A stretch of 64,000 nucleotides of DNA from Bacillus sp. HMF5848 (GTDB lineage Bacteria; Bacillota; Bacilli; Bacillales; HMF5848): assembly GCF_003944835.1 (NCBI RefSeq), contig NZ_RWIV01000001.1, positions 3,382,530-3,446,529 of the forward strand, given 5' to 3'. The translations under genes were made by a program, and so were the position numbers. Each line of letters opens with the position of its first letter. The first letter of the stretch is position 1. Below, one piece after another: positions 38,248 through 46,791 of the stretch. The notes under the pieces were generated by a model that saw nothing but the letters and a program-made list of their open reading frames with translations, did not search any database and had not been told where the DNA came from.

Positions 38248-39146
38248 AGAAATTTCACAACCTTTTGAAATGGTTCAGATGTTTGAGAAAGCAAGTTGTT
38301 ATTTCTCAATTTTTTCAAATATACCTCCGCACCTGACCATTGATCATGCTCTATTAGCTCTGCTATTAGAGATTCATAGAAATAAGTACAATTCGGAAAT
38401 AGTTCTATACATTTTTTATAGAAATCTTGCATCTTTTCGGTTTTTAAATTAAGACGCTGGTAGACACTTGCCAAGTCTTTATAGCACTCCTCGTCATTAG
38501 GGAAATGCTGCATCATATCAAATAATAATTGTTGATGCGAGAGTAAAATCTCTGTTTCATCTTGTTGCTCTAATAAATCACTATTCCAATATGCACGATA
38601 GGCACGGGAAAGCTCCCGATAATACTCAATCGAATGGTTAGGAATAGACTGTTGAATAATGGATATCCTTTTTTGATGTCTATCTTTTAATAAATTTAAT
38701 GTGGTGGATGCATAGTGCGAAAGCTCTGATTGAGAGCTTTTAATAGCTTTTTTTAAGTACATACCATGCCGTTGATCTAACAGCTCTAGATGCTTTGTGA
38801 TAAAAGCTTTTGTCACGTGGTCATTGTCACTTTGAATACTCATTGTTATAGGTAAAACCTCAACAGATTCCATTGCTTCCTCTCGCATTGCTTCATAAGA
38901 TGTCACGTCAAAATTTAGGTACTCTCTATAATCTACTAAATTCTTTTCACTTGTACGTTGAGTAAAGAGATAAACAATTAAACTAAACAAAATACCTATT
39001 ACCGGAAAAACAATAGATATTATGATCAACCATTCTATTACTCCTTTATATTGTTCATCTGTTTTCTTCTTTATTAAACGTCCCAAGAGAAACACAATTC
39101 CCACATAACATACATATATTAGTAGAATTGATGTATTAAAACTCAT
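38235..39146 (-). CDS. pelE: Pel biosynthesis protein PelE (membrane anchor with TPR-like repeats)
   Basis: 303 residues from ATG at 39146, with AAGGAG 7 bases upstream; the longer frame up to 39257 would overlap pelD by 122 bp and has no ribosome site. Two membrane helices (about 5-25 and 35-60) are followed by a helical domain whose last 100 residues look like TPR repeats (ECYKDLASVYQRLNLKTEKM, then a similar unit). PelE binds PelD at the membrane in Pel systems. It overlaps pelD by 11 bp and pelA by 13 bp. Confidence 0.85.
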   Translation of the reverse strand: MSFNTSILLIYVCYVGIVFLLGRLIKKKTDEQYKGVIEWLIIISIVFPVIGILFSLIVYLFTQRTSEKNLVDYREYLNFDVTSYEAMREEAMESVEVLPITMSIQSDNDHVTKAFITKHLELLDQRHGMYLKKAIKSSQSELSHYASTTLNLLKDRHQKRISIIQQSIPNHSIEYYRELSRAYRAYWNSDLLEQQDETEILLSHQQLLFDMMQHFPNDEECYKDLASVYQRLNLKTEKMQDFYKKCIELFPNCTYFYESLIAELIEHDQWSGAEVYLKKLRNNNLLSQTSEPFQKVVKFLWVP

Positions 39147-40389
39147 ACGCCTGCTCCTTAGCAGAAATCGATTTAATAATTCGTTTCTTAATGGATTCTG
39201 CATGGCTCGGATCTGTACCAGGTAATAAAAAGTACAGTCTTGAACGTACAGAATCAAAACCTATAACATCAATTTCTCTTAATTCTTCAGCTAAGTATTT
39301 ATTAATAAAAGCCATTGCTTCAGGAGTTAGTTTTTTCATTTTAAATCTAAATGTCGTATATGGCTGCTGCGTTAACTTGTAACGTTCTACTTCTATATCA
39401 AGAATTTCTTGAAAGTACTCCATTGTGTAGAAAGATGTCCCTTCTACTAATACGGAATTTTTTTCTTCTTTCTCACGCTTCATCGTATTCGTTAATGGAT
39501 CCGTAATGAATTGTAAAATCCACTTTAACACTTCAAGACCTTCTTGCGTCATGCGATAAAAATCCACTTTTTTTATTACTAATACATACTTAACCTTGTG
39601 GTCAATGATAATAGGTGCAGCGATGAGTGGGGCTTTGTCTTCTTCACTTTCCTCGAAATTTTTAAAGAAGATTCGCTTGTCTTCTAGTACTCTATGAAAC
39701 ATCCGCGGTGCATTTTCAAAGAAAATGGAGTTTGGCATCGTTTCTTTTCCGATAGCCATATTAATTTTCATTCGCAATACCTTTTCTGATTGGTCAACGT
39801 GATATATACCAAATGCCTCTGCACCATATTGACTTCTTATAATTTCTGCTGCTTCATCTAATACTTTTTCTGATTGACCTTTTTTTAACATTTGAGTCAT
39901 AGAATAAATGGTGGCCAAATTATTCTCCGATTCAAGCACTCTTTTTTTCAACTGTGCATTTGCATGTCTAAACGAATGGAGAGTCTCCGCAATTTCCTTC
40001 CTTTCATCATCTACCTCATAGTTTTGATATAGGAGATCTTCATATCTTTCATTAAGACTCGTGCGATACAAACCAGTAACCACACCTAACACTGTTAAGA
40101 AAATAAATGGTAATACAAGGTCCTGTTGATATAGTACTAATATAAGGTCGTATCCATTTATTAGTAAATCTAAAACATAAATACATCCCGTTCCTATAAT
40201 ACTTATAATTCCATACAATAGACCGTAACGAATTCCGAACAGTGTCACGGTTGTATATAGTAAATATGGTAGATATATTTGTGGGATAATATTAAATATG
40301 ACAAGAACGAACAAAGAGGTTATCACCACAAATAGTTCAATAAATATAATCCATTTTTTTTGTTGAGAGTATGTTGTATAGTTACGCAT
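39136..40389 (-). CDS. pelD: PelD, membrane c-di-GMP receptor of Pel synthesis
   Basis: 417 residues. Four membrane helices (about 12-110), a coiled stretch, a GAF domain (about 165-290) and a degenerate GGDEF domain (about 305-410). The inhibitory-site motif RxxD is kept (Arg371-Asp374 in LREIDVIGF), but where an active cyclase has GG(D/E)EF this protein reads SVRSRLYF. It should therefore bind c-di-GMP and not make it, and pass the signal to PelE-PelF-PelG. It overlaps the epimerase gene by 8 bp. Confidence 0.93.
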   Translation of the reverse strand: MRNYTTYSQQKKWIIFIELFVVITSLFVLVIFNIIPQIYLPYLLYTTVTLFGIRYGLLYGIISIIGTGCIYVLDLLINGYDLILVLYQQDLVLPFIFLTVLGVVTGLYRTSLNERYEDLLYQNYEVDDERKEIAETLHSFRHANAQLKKRVLESENNLATIYSMTQMLKKGQSEKVLDEAAEIIRSQYGAEAFGIYHVDQSEKVLRMKINMAIGKETMPNSIFFENAPRMFHRVLEDKRIFFKNFEESEEDKAPLIAAPIIIDHKVKYVLVIKKVDFYRMTQEGLEVLKWILQFITDPLTNTMKREKEEKNSVLVEGTSFYTMEYFQEILDIEVERYKLTQQPYTTFRFKMKKLTPEAMAFINKYLAEELREIDVIGFDSVRSRLYFLLPGTDPSHAESIKKRIIKSISAKEQAYEF

Positions 40390-41302
40390 GAACTTGCATC
40401 TCTTTCATTAAGTAATGGTAATAGTCTGATAGCCCTTCTTTAAAAGAGTAAAGTGGCTTCCATTTCAATTGATTTTTTGCTTTATCAGTAGATAGAACAT
40501 TGTGTTCAATGTCACCAAGTCTACGATCTTTATATGTGACATGAAGCTTCTTATTAACTACATGTTCTATATCTGAGATAATATCATTTATCTTCATTTG
40601 AGTTTCGCTACTAATATTGAAGGTATCTGACTCATCATTTTTTAAAGCAACCAAATTCGCTTTAACAATATCTTTTACATATATGAAGTCTCGAGTTTGA
40701 TTTCCTGAGCCATACACCTCAATAGGATGGTTTTGTATGATTTGGTTCATAAAAATAGAAATAACCCCAGCTTCTCCACCATGCTTTTGTCGTGGTCCGA
40801 ACACATTACCAAAACGCAAAATAACATATTTCAAACCATACAATTCTCTGTATAAACGTATATACTCTTCTGCTGTCTTCTTAGATTGGCCATAAGGTGA
40901 TAGAGGACGTAATGGACTCTCTTCTTTAATAGGTAGTGAATCAGGGTCACCGTAAACGGCTGCTGTAGATGCAAAAATTATCTTTTTTACATTCATCGCC
41001 TTACAAGCTTCCAAAACATTTACAGTTCCTATTATATTGTTTATCGCATCATCTGTAGCATTTTTCATCGAATAAGGGACTGATGTTTGGGCTGCGAGGT
41101 GAATAACATAGTCAGGATCAATTTCGGCAAATATTTCTAACACGTCAGTCTCGGATCTTACATCGCATTGTATGAAATTATCCTTTATATAAGTAGGTTT
41201 TTTAATATCTATATTGTACGATTCATACCCCTGCTGTTGGAGTTCCTCTAATATATGACTTCCGATAAAACCTGAACCACCTGTTACAATAACCTTTTTC
41301 AT
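40382..41302 (-). CDS. galE: UDP-sugar C4-epimerase leading the pel operon
   Basis: 306 residues. NAD motif GGSGFIG, catalytic Ser in ASTAAVYG and YxxxK in YGQSKKTAEEYIRLY are all present. It should make UDP-GalNAc (or UDP-Gal) from the gluco form, the donor for PelF. Related to the 15870-16790 epimerase but not identical. Translation starts after AGGAGGGAG. First gene of the six-gene pel operon, with a promoter and palindrome upstream. Confidence 0.9.
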   Translation of the reverse strand: MKKVIVTGGSGFIGSHILEELQQQGYESYNIDIKKPTYIKDNFIQCDVRSETDVLEIFAEIDPDYVIHLAAQTSVPYSMKNATDDAINNIIGTVNVLEACKAMNVKKIIFASTAAVYGDPDSLPIKEESPLRPLSPYGQSKKTAEEYIRLYRELYGLKYVILRFGNVFGPRQKHGGEAGVISIFMNQIIQNHPIEVYGSGNQTRDFIYVKDIVKANLVALKNDESDTFNISSETQMKINDIISDIEHVVNKKLHVTYKDRRLGDIEHNVLSTDKAKNQLKWKPLYSFKEGLSDYYHYLMKEMQVHA

Positions 41303-41366
41303 ATAAAGCTCCCTCCTTTCATCACAAGTGGATCCTTTTATAAAACCGCATAAACACTATGTTAAT

Positions 41367-41409
41367 AGGATAATGATAGTTGTTTTATCCCCTTTATTAT
41401 CATTATCCT
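41367..41409. promoter_or_regulatory. 12-bp perfect inverted repeat across the pel promoter
   Basis: AGGATAATGATA (41367-41378) and TATCATTATCCT (41398-41409) are exact mirror arms 19 bp apart. The right arm overlaps the predicted -10 box of the pel operon, and the left arm falls about 17-29 bases into the transcript. That looks like a protein operator rather than an RNA hairpin, since only one arm would be transcribed in full. Confidence 0.7.
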
Positions 41410-41431
41410 TTACTGTGTCTACTCTTGTCGA
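41402..41431 (-). promoter_or_regulatory. Predicted promoter of the pel operon
   Basis: Minus strand TCGACA (41426-41431, five of six matches to TTGACA) and GATAAT (41402-41407, five of six to TATAAT) with an 18-base spacer. The leader to the epimerase start is about 95 bases. Confidence 0.6.
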
Positions 41432-41680
41432 ATTTTGTAGTTCTATTTAATAATACAATATTACCCATAAAATATCCAGAAACTAGTTATTTCGAGCCTT
41501 AAATAAGCTTAATAATTCATATCCTTATTATGACAGTCCCTCCTTCTATTTACCTTATAAAAATCTTGGAAGCACGTTACTACTGCGGGTATACATATAA
41601 GTTAATAGTCCTCTGCATTCCCTACATTCTCTAATTACACACCATAAAACATCCTAAGCACATATATATTTTCTAAAATA
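41432..41680. other. Gap upstream of the pel promoter
   Basis: AT-rich, no gene seen. It may contain further regulator sites, but I see no second copy of the 12-bp arms. Confidence 0.4.
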
Positions 41681-41713
41681 AAAAAACTCAAATTCTATGA
41701 ATTTGAGTTTTTT
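41681..41713 (-). terminator. Terminator of the 41743 gene
   Basis: AAAAAACTCAAATTC (41681-41695) pairs perfectly with GAATTTGAGTTTTTT (41699-41713) around a 3-base loop. Confidence 0.93.
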
Positions 41714-41742
41714 GACAAATATCAATTTTTGCAAGAATGTAG

Positions 41743-42165
41743 TTAGTTCAAAGCTTTTCGAATAGCCCCCATGCCTGCTAAAATGGTGACAGCATCGCTA
41801 TTTAAATAACTTTCAATATCGGAACGGATTAATAAGGTACTTTCATTTTTAACAATGTTCTTTATTCCTCTTAAATCAAAGTTATAAGCATATGTATTGA
41901 TTGCGTTAAGAGTAGCTAATTCTTTTCTTGACAGTGTCTGATAACCAGACTCTATTTGTTGTGTTAAGAACTTTAGGATATCTCTCGCATTTCTCTTTAG
42001 AAGATATTTATTACTTTCGACTATGCTTATATTTTCCTCAATGTATTTTCTAGCGGATACAAAGTCTAACGCTTCAACACAGCTATTAATCTTGTTTATT
42101 AACTCGTCGGTAGTTATAATATCCCCTCTTTTTTTAATATCCTTTTTTAAAAAATAAAAGGACAC
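41743..42165 (-). CDS. Small helical protein of unknown function
   Basis: 140 residues as drawn, all helical, no membrane segment. The conserved-looking part begins TTDELINKINSCVEALDFVS and holds SARKYIEEN and LNAINTYAYNFDLRGIKNIV. I recall similar unnamed Bacillus proteins but know no function. The start is uncertain. The GTG at 42165 has no ribosome site, while GAGGGG lies just before a non-standard codon (ATA) at the expected start of the conserved part. A terminator follows, so it is a single-gene unit. Confidence 0.7.
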   Translation of the reverse strand: MSFYFLKKDIKKRGDIITTDELINKINSCVEALDFVSARKYIEENISIVESNKYLLKRNARDILKFLTQQIESGYQTLSRKELATLNAINTYAYNFDLRGIKNIVKNESTLLIRSDIESYLNSDAVTILAGMGAIRKALN

Positions 42166-42268
42166 TGTTATGATTATTAATTTTAGTATGATTCAAAGCA
42201 ATAAACTATCACCTGATGGTACTATCTACTGTTTTTCAACCCCCACTAATTTCTTATATAAAGAAAAA

Positions 42269-42287
42269 GCCCGTATATTTACGGACC
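42269..42287 (-). terminator. Terminator of the DUF421 gene
   Basis: Minus strand GTCCGTAAATATACGGGC forms a seven-pair hairpin with one G-U pair, followed by TTTTTC. It sits at the stop codon. Confidence 0.8.
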
Positions 42288-42288
42288 C

Positions 42289-42987
42289 TTAGTGTAATTT
42301 ATCAGAGTATGTATCGAAATATACTGAACCATCTTTTTGTACTTCTGCGTAAAATACATCGTTAATTGATTCGACACCTGCTAGTTCCAGTTGCTGCATG
42401 AGCCAGCCTTGATTGAGATTCAACTTCTCTAAATTATTTTGATTCACATTTCCATCTGAAATAACTTCTGTCGGAATAGAAACAACGCTAGGAGTTAAAC
42501 TTGTCATGTTTATATCATTTTTCGTAGCAGGTTGTTGAGCAGTTTTTTTCATAACTGAAAGCTTTCCATCTATTTCAAAAATAGCATAATCAACTTCCGC
42601 AACAGCAAACACATTTTTTTCTCTTAGCTTTACATTTAAGGCGTCGAGATCTAACCTTGCTTTTTTCATAGCCTTTTCAAGAATCTTCCCGTTGCGAATT
42701 ACAATAAGAGGGTCACCTTCTATTAGTTTTCGTGCTTTTTTTGATTTTATATCTATATATCCTAGCAATAACGTTATTCCCGTCCAAGACACTAACGTAA
42801 TCAACCCATTCCGAAAGTTTATCGAACTGTTAACAACCACTGAACCTGCTATCGTTCCAATCGAAATGGCTGATACAAAATTAAAAAAAGTCATTTGACT
42901 TATTTCTTTTCGGCCCATAATTCTTGTAAGTATCAACAACATGAAAAAAGTTATTCCTATTCGCCAAAGTAATTCGGATACACTCAC
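42289..42987 (-). CDS. DUF421 (YetF/YdfR-type) membrane protein
   Basis: About 232 residues. Three membrane helices in the first 85 residues (IGITFFMLLILTRIMGRKEI is the family signature), then a cytoplasmic domain containing IEGDPLIVIRNGKI. A GTG at 42987 has GAGGTG 6 bases upstream; the ATG two codons earlier touches that site, and the frame from 43038 has none. These proteins are common in Bacillus and often linked to spores or stress; their function is not settled. Confidence 0.88.
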   Translation of the reverse strand: MSVSELLWRIGITFFMLLILTRIMGRKEISQMTFFNFVSAISIGTIAGSVVVNSSINFRNGLITLVSWTGITLLLGYIDIKSKKARKLIEGDPLIVIRNGKILEKAMKKARLDLDALNVKLREKNVFAVAEVDYAIFEIDGKLSVMKKTAQQPATKNDINMTSLTPSVVSIPTEVISDGNVNQNNLEKLNLNQGWLMQQLELAGVESINDVFYAEVQKDGSVYFDTYSDKLH

Positions 42988-43151
42988 ATACATCACCTCA
43001 AATTTAATATGTGAAAAAAAATATAAAAAATGCAACAAATGAATTCTATGTTTTTTAAGAACAGATTTGTTACTAGAAAAGTTGATAACAGAGCTTTGAG
43101 GTATATATCACAGCAATCAGGAAAAAACAGATTAATAAGCTCAAATAAAAA

Positions 43152-43176
43152 AACGCACATAAATCATGAAGTGCGC
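43152..43176 (-). terminator. Terminator of the second GGDEF-EAL gene
   Basis: Minus strand GCGCAC...GTGCGT stem with a 12-base loop, then a run of seven T, directly after the TAG stop. Confidence 0.8.
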
Positions 43177-43177
43177 T

Positions 43178-45262
43178 CTAATCTTTAAAACCAAATAATT
43201 TTTCAATTGTATCGACTGGAGTAGGCTTACTGAAATAATAACCCTGCATTTCACCACAACCAATTTCTTTTAAAAACAACCACTGATTTTCCTCTTCGAC
43301 TCCCTCTGCAATAACATTCATATTTAAGCTTTGAGCCATTGACACAATTGCCTTGCATATTGATCTGTTATAGTTTTTTTGGTTTAGTCCTCTGACAAAC
43401 GATTGATCTATTTTCACAGTATGAATGGGAAACTTTTTTAAGTAGCTTAACGATGAATAGCCTGTACCAAAATCATCGAGAAAAATATCAATACCTAAAT
43501 TACGTATCTCATTTAGTTGCTTCATCATATTAGATACATTTGTCATAGCAACACTTTCTGTAATTTCAAACTTAATTGATTCGGGACTTACTGTATTGGT
43601 TTTTAATATAGTTTTCAAAGTATTAAGGAAGTACTCTTCGCTTAACTGCCTTCCTGAAATGTTAACCGAGACATAAAACTCTGGTAATCCAATCTGTCTC
43701 CATGTGTTAAGGTGCTCAACAACTTTCTGCAATACCCAATAACCTACTTTGATAATTTGCCCTGATTCCTCTGCAATATGGATGAACTCAGCAGGTGAGA
43801 TCTTTCCTAACTTTGTGTGGTTCCAACGAAGCAACGCTTCTAGCCCAATAATATTATTATCAAAAATGTTTACAATCGGCTGATATTCCAGGTAGAGCTC
43901 ATTTTTATCTATTGCCTTATGAAGACTTTGCTCAATATTCATTTTTCGAGTTAGTCCATCCGTTAAACCGGTTTGATAGACTTGATACGTATTTTTTCCT
44001 TTTTCTTTGGCTAAATACATCGCTTGATCAGCACGTACAATTAATCCATCTAGATTTGTTGAATGATCAGGATATATACTTATCCCGATACTTGTTGTAA
44101 TCGTATACGTATTGTTGTTCAAATGGATTGGCTCCGTAATGATAGGTAGAAGCTTCTCCGCAAAGCTACAGAGTTCGCTGTATACTCTTACATGACATAA
44201 AACAATGGCAAATTCATCTCCACCCTGTCTCGTCACTGTCGCATGAACATTTTCTCCTTCGATAAATTGTACTAATCGTTTCGAGATAATTTTTAGAAAC
44301 TCATCTCCTACGTTATGCCCTAACGTATCATTAATAAACTTAAACCTGTCTAGGTCAAGATACATAATACCGACCAATTCATTATGCTTTTCGGCATACT
44401 TTATTGCTTCAAGTACTTTTTCATTAAACCTTCTTCTATTAGGTAACTCTGTTAAAGGGTCATGATAAGCCATGAATTGTAATTGCTTTTCTACTTCTTT
44501 TTGATCGGTCATGTCTTTAATAACGCCATCTAAACGTATTAACTCATTTGACTCATAATTAAACACAGGCACAATATAATCAGATACCCATATGACATGT
44601 CCATCTTTATGTAAAGCCCGATATTCAATATTTACTGTCTTGCCCATTAATAATTCTTGGTGACAGCCTTCTATGATTGGTTTATCTTCTGGATGAATCG
44701 TGTTTTCCCATAATTGAGCATTTTGTAAAAATTCTTCTTGTTTGTAACCAAAAATATCTTCACAAGCAGGTGATATTTGAAAAACCCGCATTGTTTTAAC
44801 ATCAATTGACCATAAACAAATATCTATGCTATCAAATATATTTTGTAATTGATTACGAGAAAATGTTAGCTCTGCTAACATACTATTCCTTTCAGTCATA
44901 TCTTTGGCAATACCAATTATTCCTTGAACGACACCGTTTTTTATAATAGGCACAGCTGTTACACTAATACATATATGAACGCCGTCTTTTCTAATAATAG
45001 TAGTCTCAAAACTTCTTCTATCACCTGAAATTACTTTAGGAAACATTGCATTAATTACTTTGGCCTCATCATTCTTCATTAATGATGTAAAATGTTCTCC
45101 CTTGACCTCATCTTGAGTATATCCCGTTAACTGAACTGCTGATTCATTAAAAAGCGTAAAGCGACCAGCTAAATCCAATGCATAACTGGCATCTGGATTA
45201 TTTTTAAATAGAGAAATATACGTTTCTATATGTGTATCTATCTCAGATAGATGATTTGTCAT
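43178..45262 (-). CDS. Soluble PAS-PAS-GGDEF-EAL cyclic di-GMP enzyme
   Basis: 694 residues from ATG at 45262, 9 bases after AAGGG. No membrane helix. First PAS about 15-130, second PAS about 135-260, GGDEF about 265-425, EAL about 435-690. Motifs RQGGDEFAIVL, LEALLRW, LDDFGTGYSS and KIDQSFV are intact, so both activities are possible. It resembles the 28462-30687 protein in layout but lacks its membrane part, so it would sense a cytoplasmic signal. Single-gene unit with its own terminator. Confidence 0.95.
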   Translation of the reverse strand: MTNHLSEIDTHIETYISLFKNNPDASYALDLAGRFTLFNESAVQLTGYTQDEVKGEHFTSLMKNDEAKVINAMFPKVISGDRRSFETTIIRKDGVHICISVTAVPIIKNGVVQGIIGIAKDMTERNSMLAELTFSRNQLQNIFDSIDICLWSIDVKTMRVFQISPACEDIFGYKQEEFLQNAQLWENTIHPEDKPIIEGCHQELLMGKTVNIEYRALHKDGHVIWVSDYIVPVFNYESNELIRLDGVIKDMTDQKEVEKQLQFMAYHDPLTELPNRRRFNEKVLEAIKYAEKHNELVGIMYLDLDRFKFINDTLGHNVGDEFLKIISKRLVQFIEGENVHATVTRQGGDEFAIVLCHVRVYSELCSFAEKLLPIITEPIHLNNNTYTITTSIGISIYPDHSTNLDGLIVRADQAMYLAKEKGKNTYQVYQTGLTDGLTRKMNIEQSLHKAIDKNELYLEYQPIVNIFDNNIIGLEALLRWNHTKLGKISPAEFIHIAEESGQIIKVGYWVLQKVVEHLNTWRQIGLPEFYVSVNISGRQLSEEYFLNTLKTILKTNTVSPESIKFEITESVAMTNVSNMMKQLNEIRNLGIDIFLDDFGTGYSSLSYLKKFPIHTVKIDQSFVRGLNQKNYNRSICKAIVSMAQSLNMNVIAEGVEEENQWLFLKEIGCGEMQGYYFSKPTPVDTIEKLFGFKD

Positions 45263-45392
45263 CCCAATCAACCCTTAAGTTTTTGTTTACTTAATTATAA
45301 TATCGACATTATATCTAACTTCTTTAATACATACGGTACGCATTTTCAAAGTATATACATTGTTAAACTTACTAACATCAACAACAAAAAAA

Positions 45393-45412
45393 CTGCCATA
45401 CTTTTATGACAG
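45393..45412 (-). terminator. Terminator of the DUF3891 gene
   Basis: Minus strand CTGTCAT/ATGGCAG stem (one G-U pair) with a 6-base loop followed by a run of seven T. Confidence 0.8.
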
Positions 45413-45481
45413 CTTGGTAGTTCTAAGGACTTATCAATAACCTTTTTAGTTATTAGTGAATTATATGCGCTTTATATACTT

Positions 45482-46252
45482 TTACCTTCTGATACACACT
45501 TGTCGATATGAGTAAGGTGTCTCGCGATACGCTAATAAAATGCCCTTTTCTAACACCTCACTTTTTCTTACTATCTTAATCGGCAGAGAGACTTCAAATT
45601 CTTCTTTAAAAGGGAATGGAGTTAAAATAATTATTTCTCTGTTCAGCCATTGTGCATTTATAGTCTGATTTTCTAGTGTCTTAAACTCTTGCTTAAATCC
45701 ATTTCTAAACCATGGGAACACGTCTTGTTTTGAAACACCTGGCTCTTGAATACTTATAAATAAAGACATATCATCGCAAAATTGAAGTAATTTATAATGA
45801 AAGCTCAACTCATCTCTTTTTTGTGACGTATGAAGTTTGAGATGCTCAATGATCTTTTTTTGCCTCTTTTGTTCCGTTTCAACAAATTGAGTTATTCTTT
45901 CGCCATCATGCATACCTTTAAAAAATGATGAGTAGTGCAAACTACATAGCAATGCTGCATAAGCACTTTTTTCTTGTACTTCATCTATTCCTTTTTTATA
46001 AAAGATAAGCTTTATTGAAAGTGGAAAATCCTGAAAGGTATAAGGCATTTGCTTTGTATCATGCCATAGTGGTGAAGCGTCTACTTCAATCCACCCTCTG
46101 TCGTGCTCCGAAATAGCAAAGATTACATCAGTTTTGTTAGCTATTCCTTCAAACAATTGATCGTCCCAATGTTTAGCGATATCCCCTGACACTAAGGCAT
46201 GCAAGTGCTGCTCTGTCATGACATACGAGGTGTCGGTTTCATACAGTATCAT
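45482..46252 (-). CDS. DUF3891 family protein
   Basis: 256 residues from ATG at 46252, with GGGGGAGG just upstream; the longer frame to 46336 has no ribosome site. Family signatures visible: MTEQHLHALVSGDIAKHW at the start and ISEHDRGW with conserved His-Asp, followed by FQDFPL. The His and Asp residues suggest a metal-bound, HD-like fold, but no activity is known for the family. Confidence 0.85.
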   Translation of the reverse strand: MILYETDTSYVMTEQHLHALVSGDIAKHWDDQLFEGIANKTDVIFAISEHDRGWIEVDASPLWHDTKQMPYTFQDFPLSIKLIFYKKGIDEVQEKSAYAALLCSLHYSSFFKGMHDGERITQFVETEQKRQKKIIEHLKLHTSQKRDELSFHYKLLQFCDDMSLFISIQEPGVSKQDVFPWFRNGFKQEFKTLENQTINAQWLNREIIILTPFPFKEEFEVSLPIKIVRKSEVLEKGILLAYRETPYSYRQVCIRR

Positions 46253-46340
46253 ACTTTTCCTCCCCCTTGCTAATTCTTCTTTAGTTATATTATATAACAT
46301 ATTAGGTGACAAAATTTCGGAAAAGAAATACTCCACAAAA

Positions 46341-46363
46341 AAACGCGCTATATTGGCGCGTTT
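46341..46363 (-). terminator. Terminator of the glutaredoxin gene
   Basis: AAACGCGC (46341-46348) pairs with GCGCGTTT (46356-46363); minus-strand reading ends in seven T. It also lies between the glutaredoxin gene and its upstream neighbour on the same strand order. Confidence 0.85.
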
Positions 46364-46387
46364 AAAGTTAACCTATAACTTCAATCT

Positions 46388-46618
46388 TTAATTTAAAAAA
46401 CTTGTTATTGTCTCTGGATCATATCCAATGACCCATTTACCATTTATTTCAGTTTGAGGTACTCCCATTTGACCTGTTGTTTGCATTAACTTTTGAATGT
46501 ACTCTGGCTTTCTTTCTAAGTTAACCTCTTCAAACGCAATATTTTGTGATGCTAAATAATTCTTTAACATAACACAATAAGGACAGCGAGTAGTTGTGTA
46601 TACTTTTACACTATTCAT
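46388..46618 (-). CDS. Glutaredoxin-family protein
   Basis: 76 residues from ATG at 46618, 6 bases after GGAGGG; the codon at 46633 overlaps that site. Thioredoxin fold with the redox motif TTRCPYCVMLK near the start, a cis-Pro in MGVPQTEING and GYDPE at the end. It reduces disulfides or protein-bacillithiol adducts in the cytoplasm. Single gene. Confidence 0.94.
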   Translation of the reverse strand: MNSVKVYTTTRCPYCVMLKNYLASQNIAFEEVNLERKPEYIQKLMQTTGQMGVPQTEINGKWVIGYDPETITSFLN

Positions 46619-46791
46619 GATATATCCCTCCACTTATATTCTTTCATTATACCCCTACCCGTATAATAACTTTTATAGCTTTTTATGTCAACAATATTGC
46701 CTTCACTTTATAAAAATAGGCGCAATATAGCCAAATAACGCATACCTTATCACATAGTGACTTAAAAAGTAAAGGAGAGGAGAGGATATAC

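Noticed and set aside
39147-39257. Longer PelE start that overlaps PelD by 122 bp
   Set aside because: No ribosome site there; AAGGAG precedes the ATG at 39146, which begins with the expected membrane helix.
41367-41409. Reading the pel palindrome as a second riboswitch or attenuator
   Set aside because: None of the GEMM core words are present, no terminator follows, and the right arm overlaps the -10 box.
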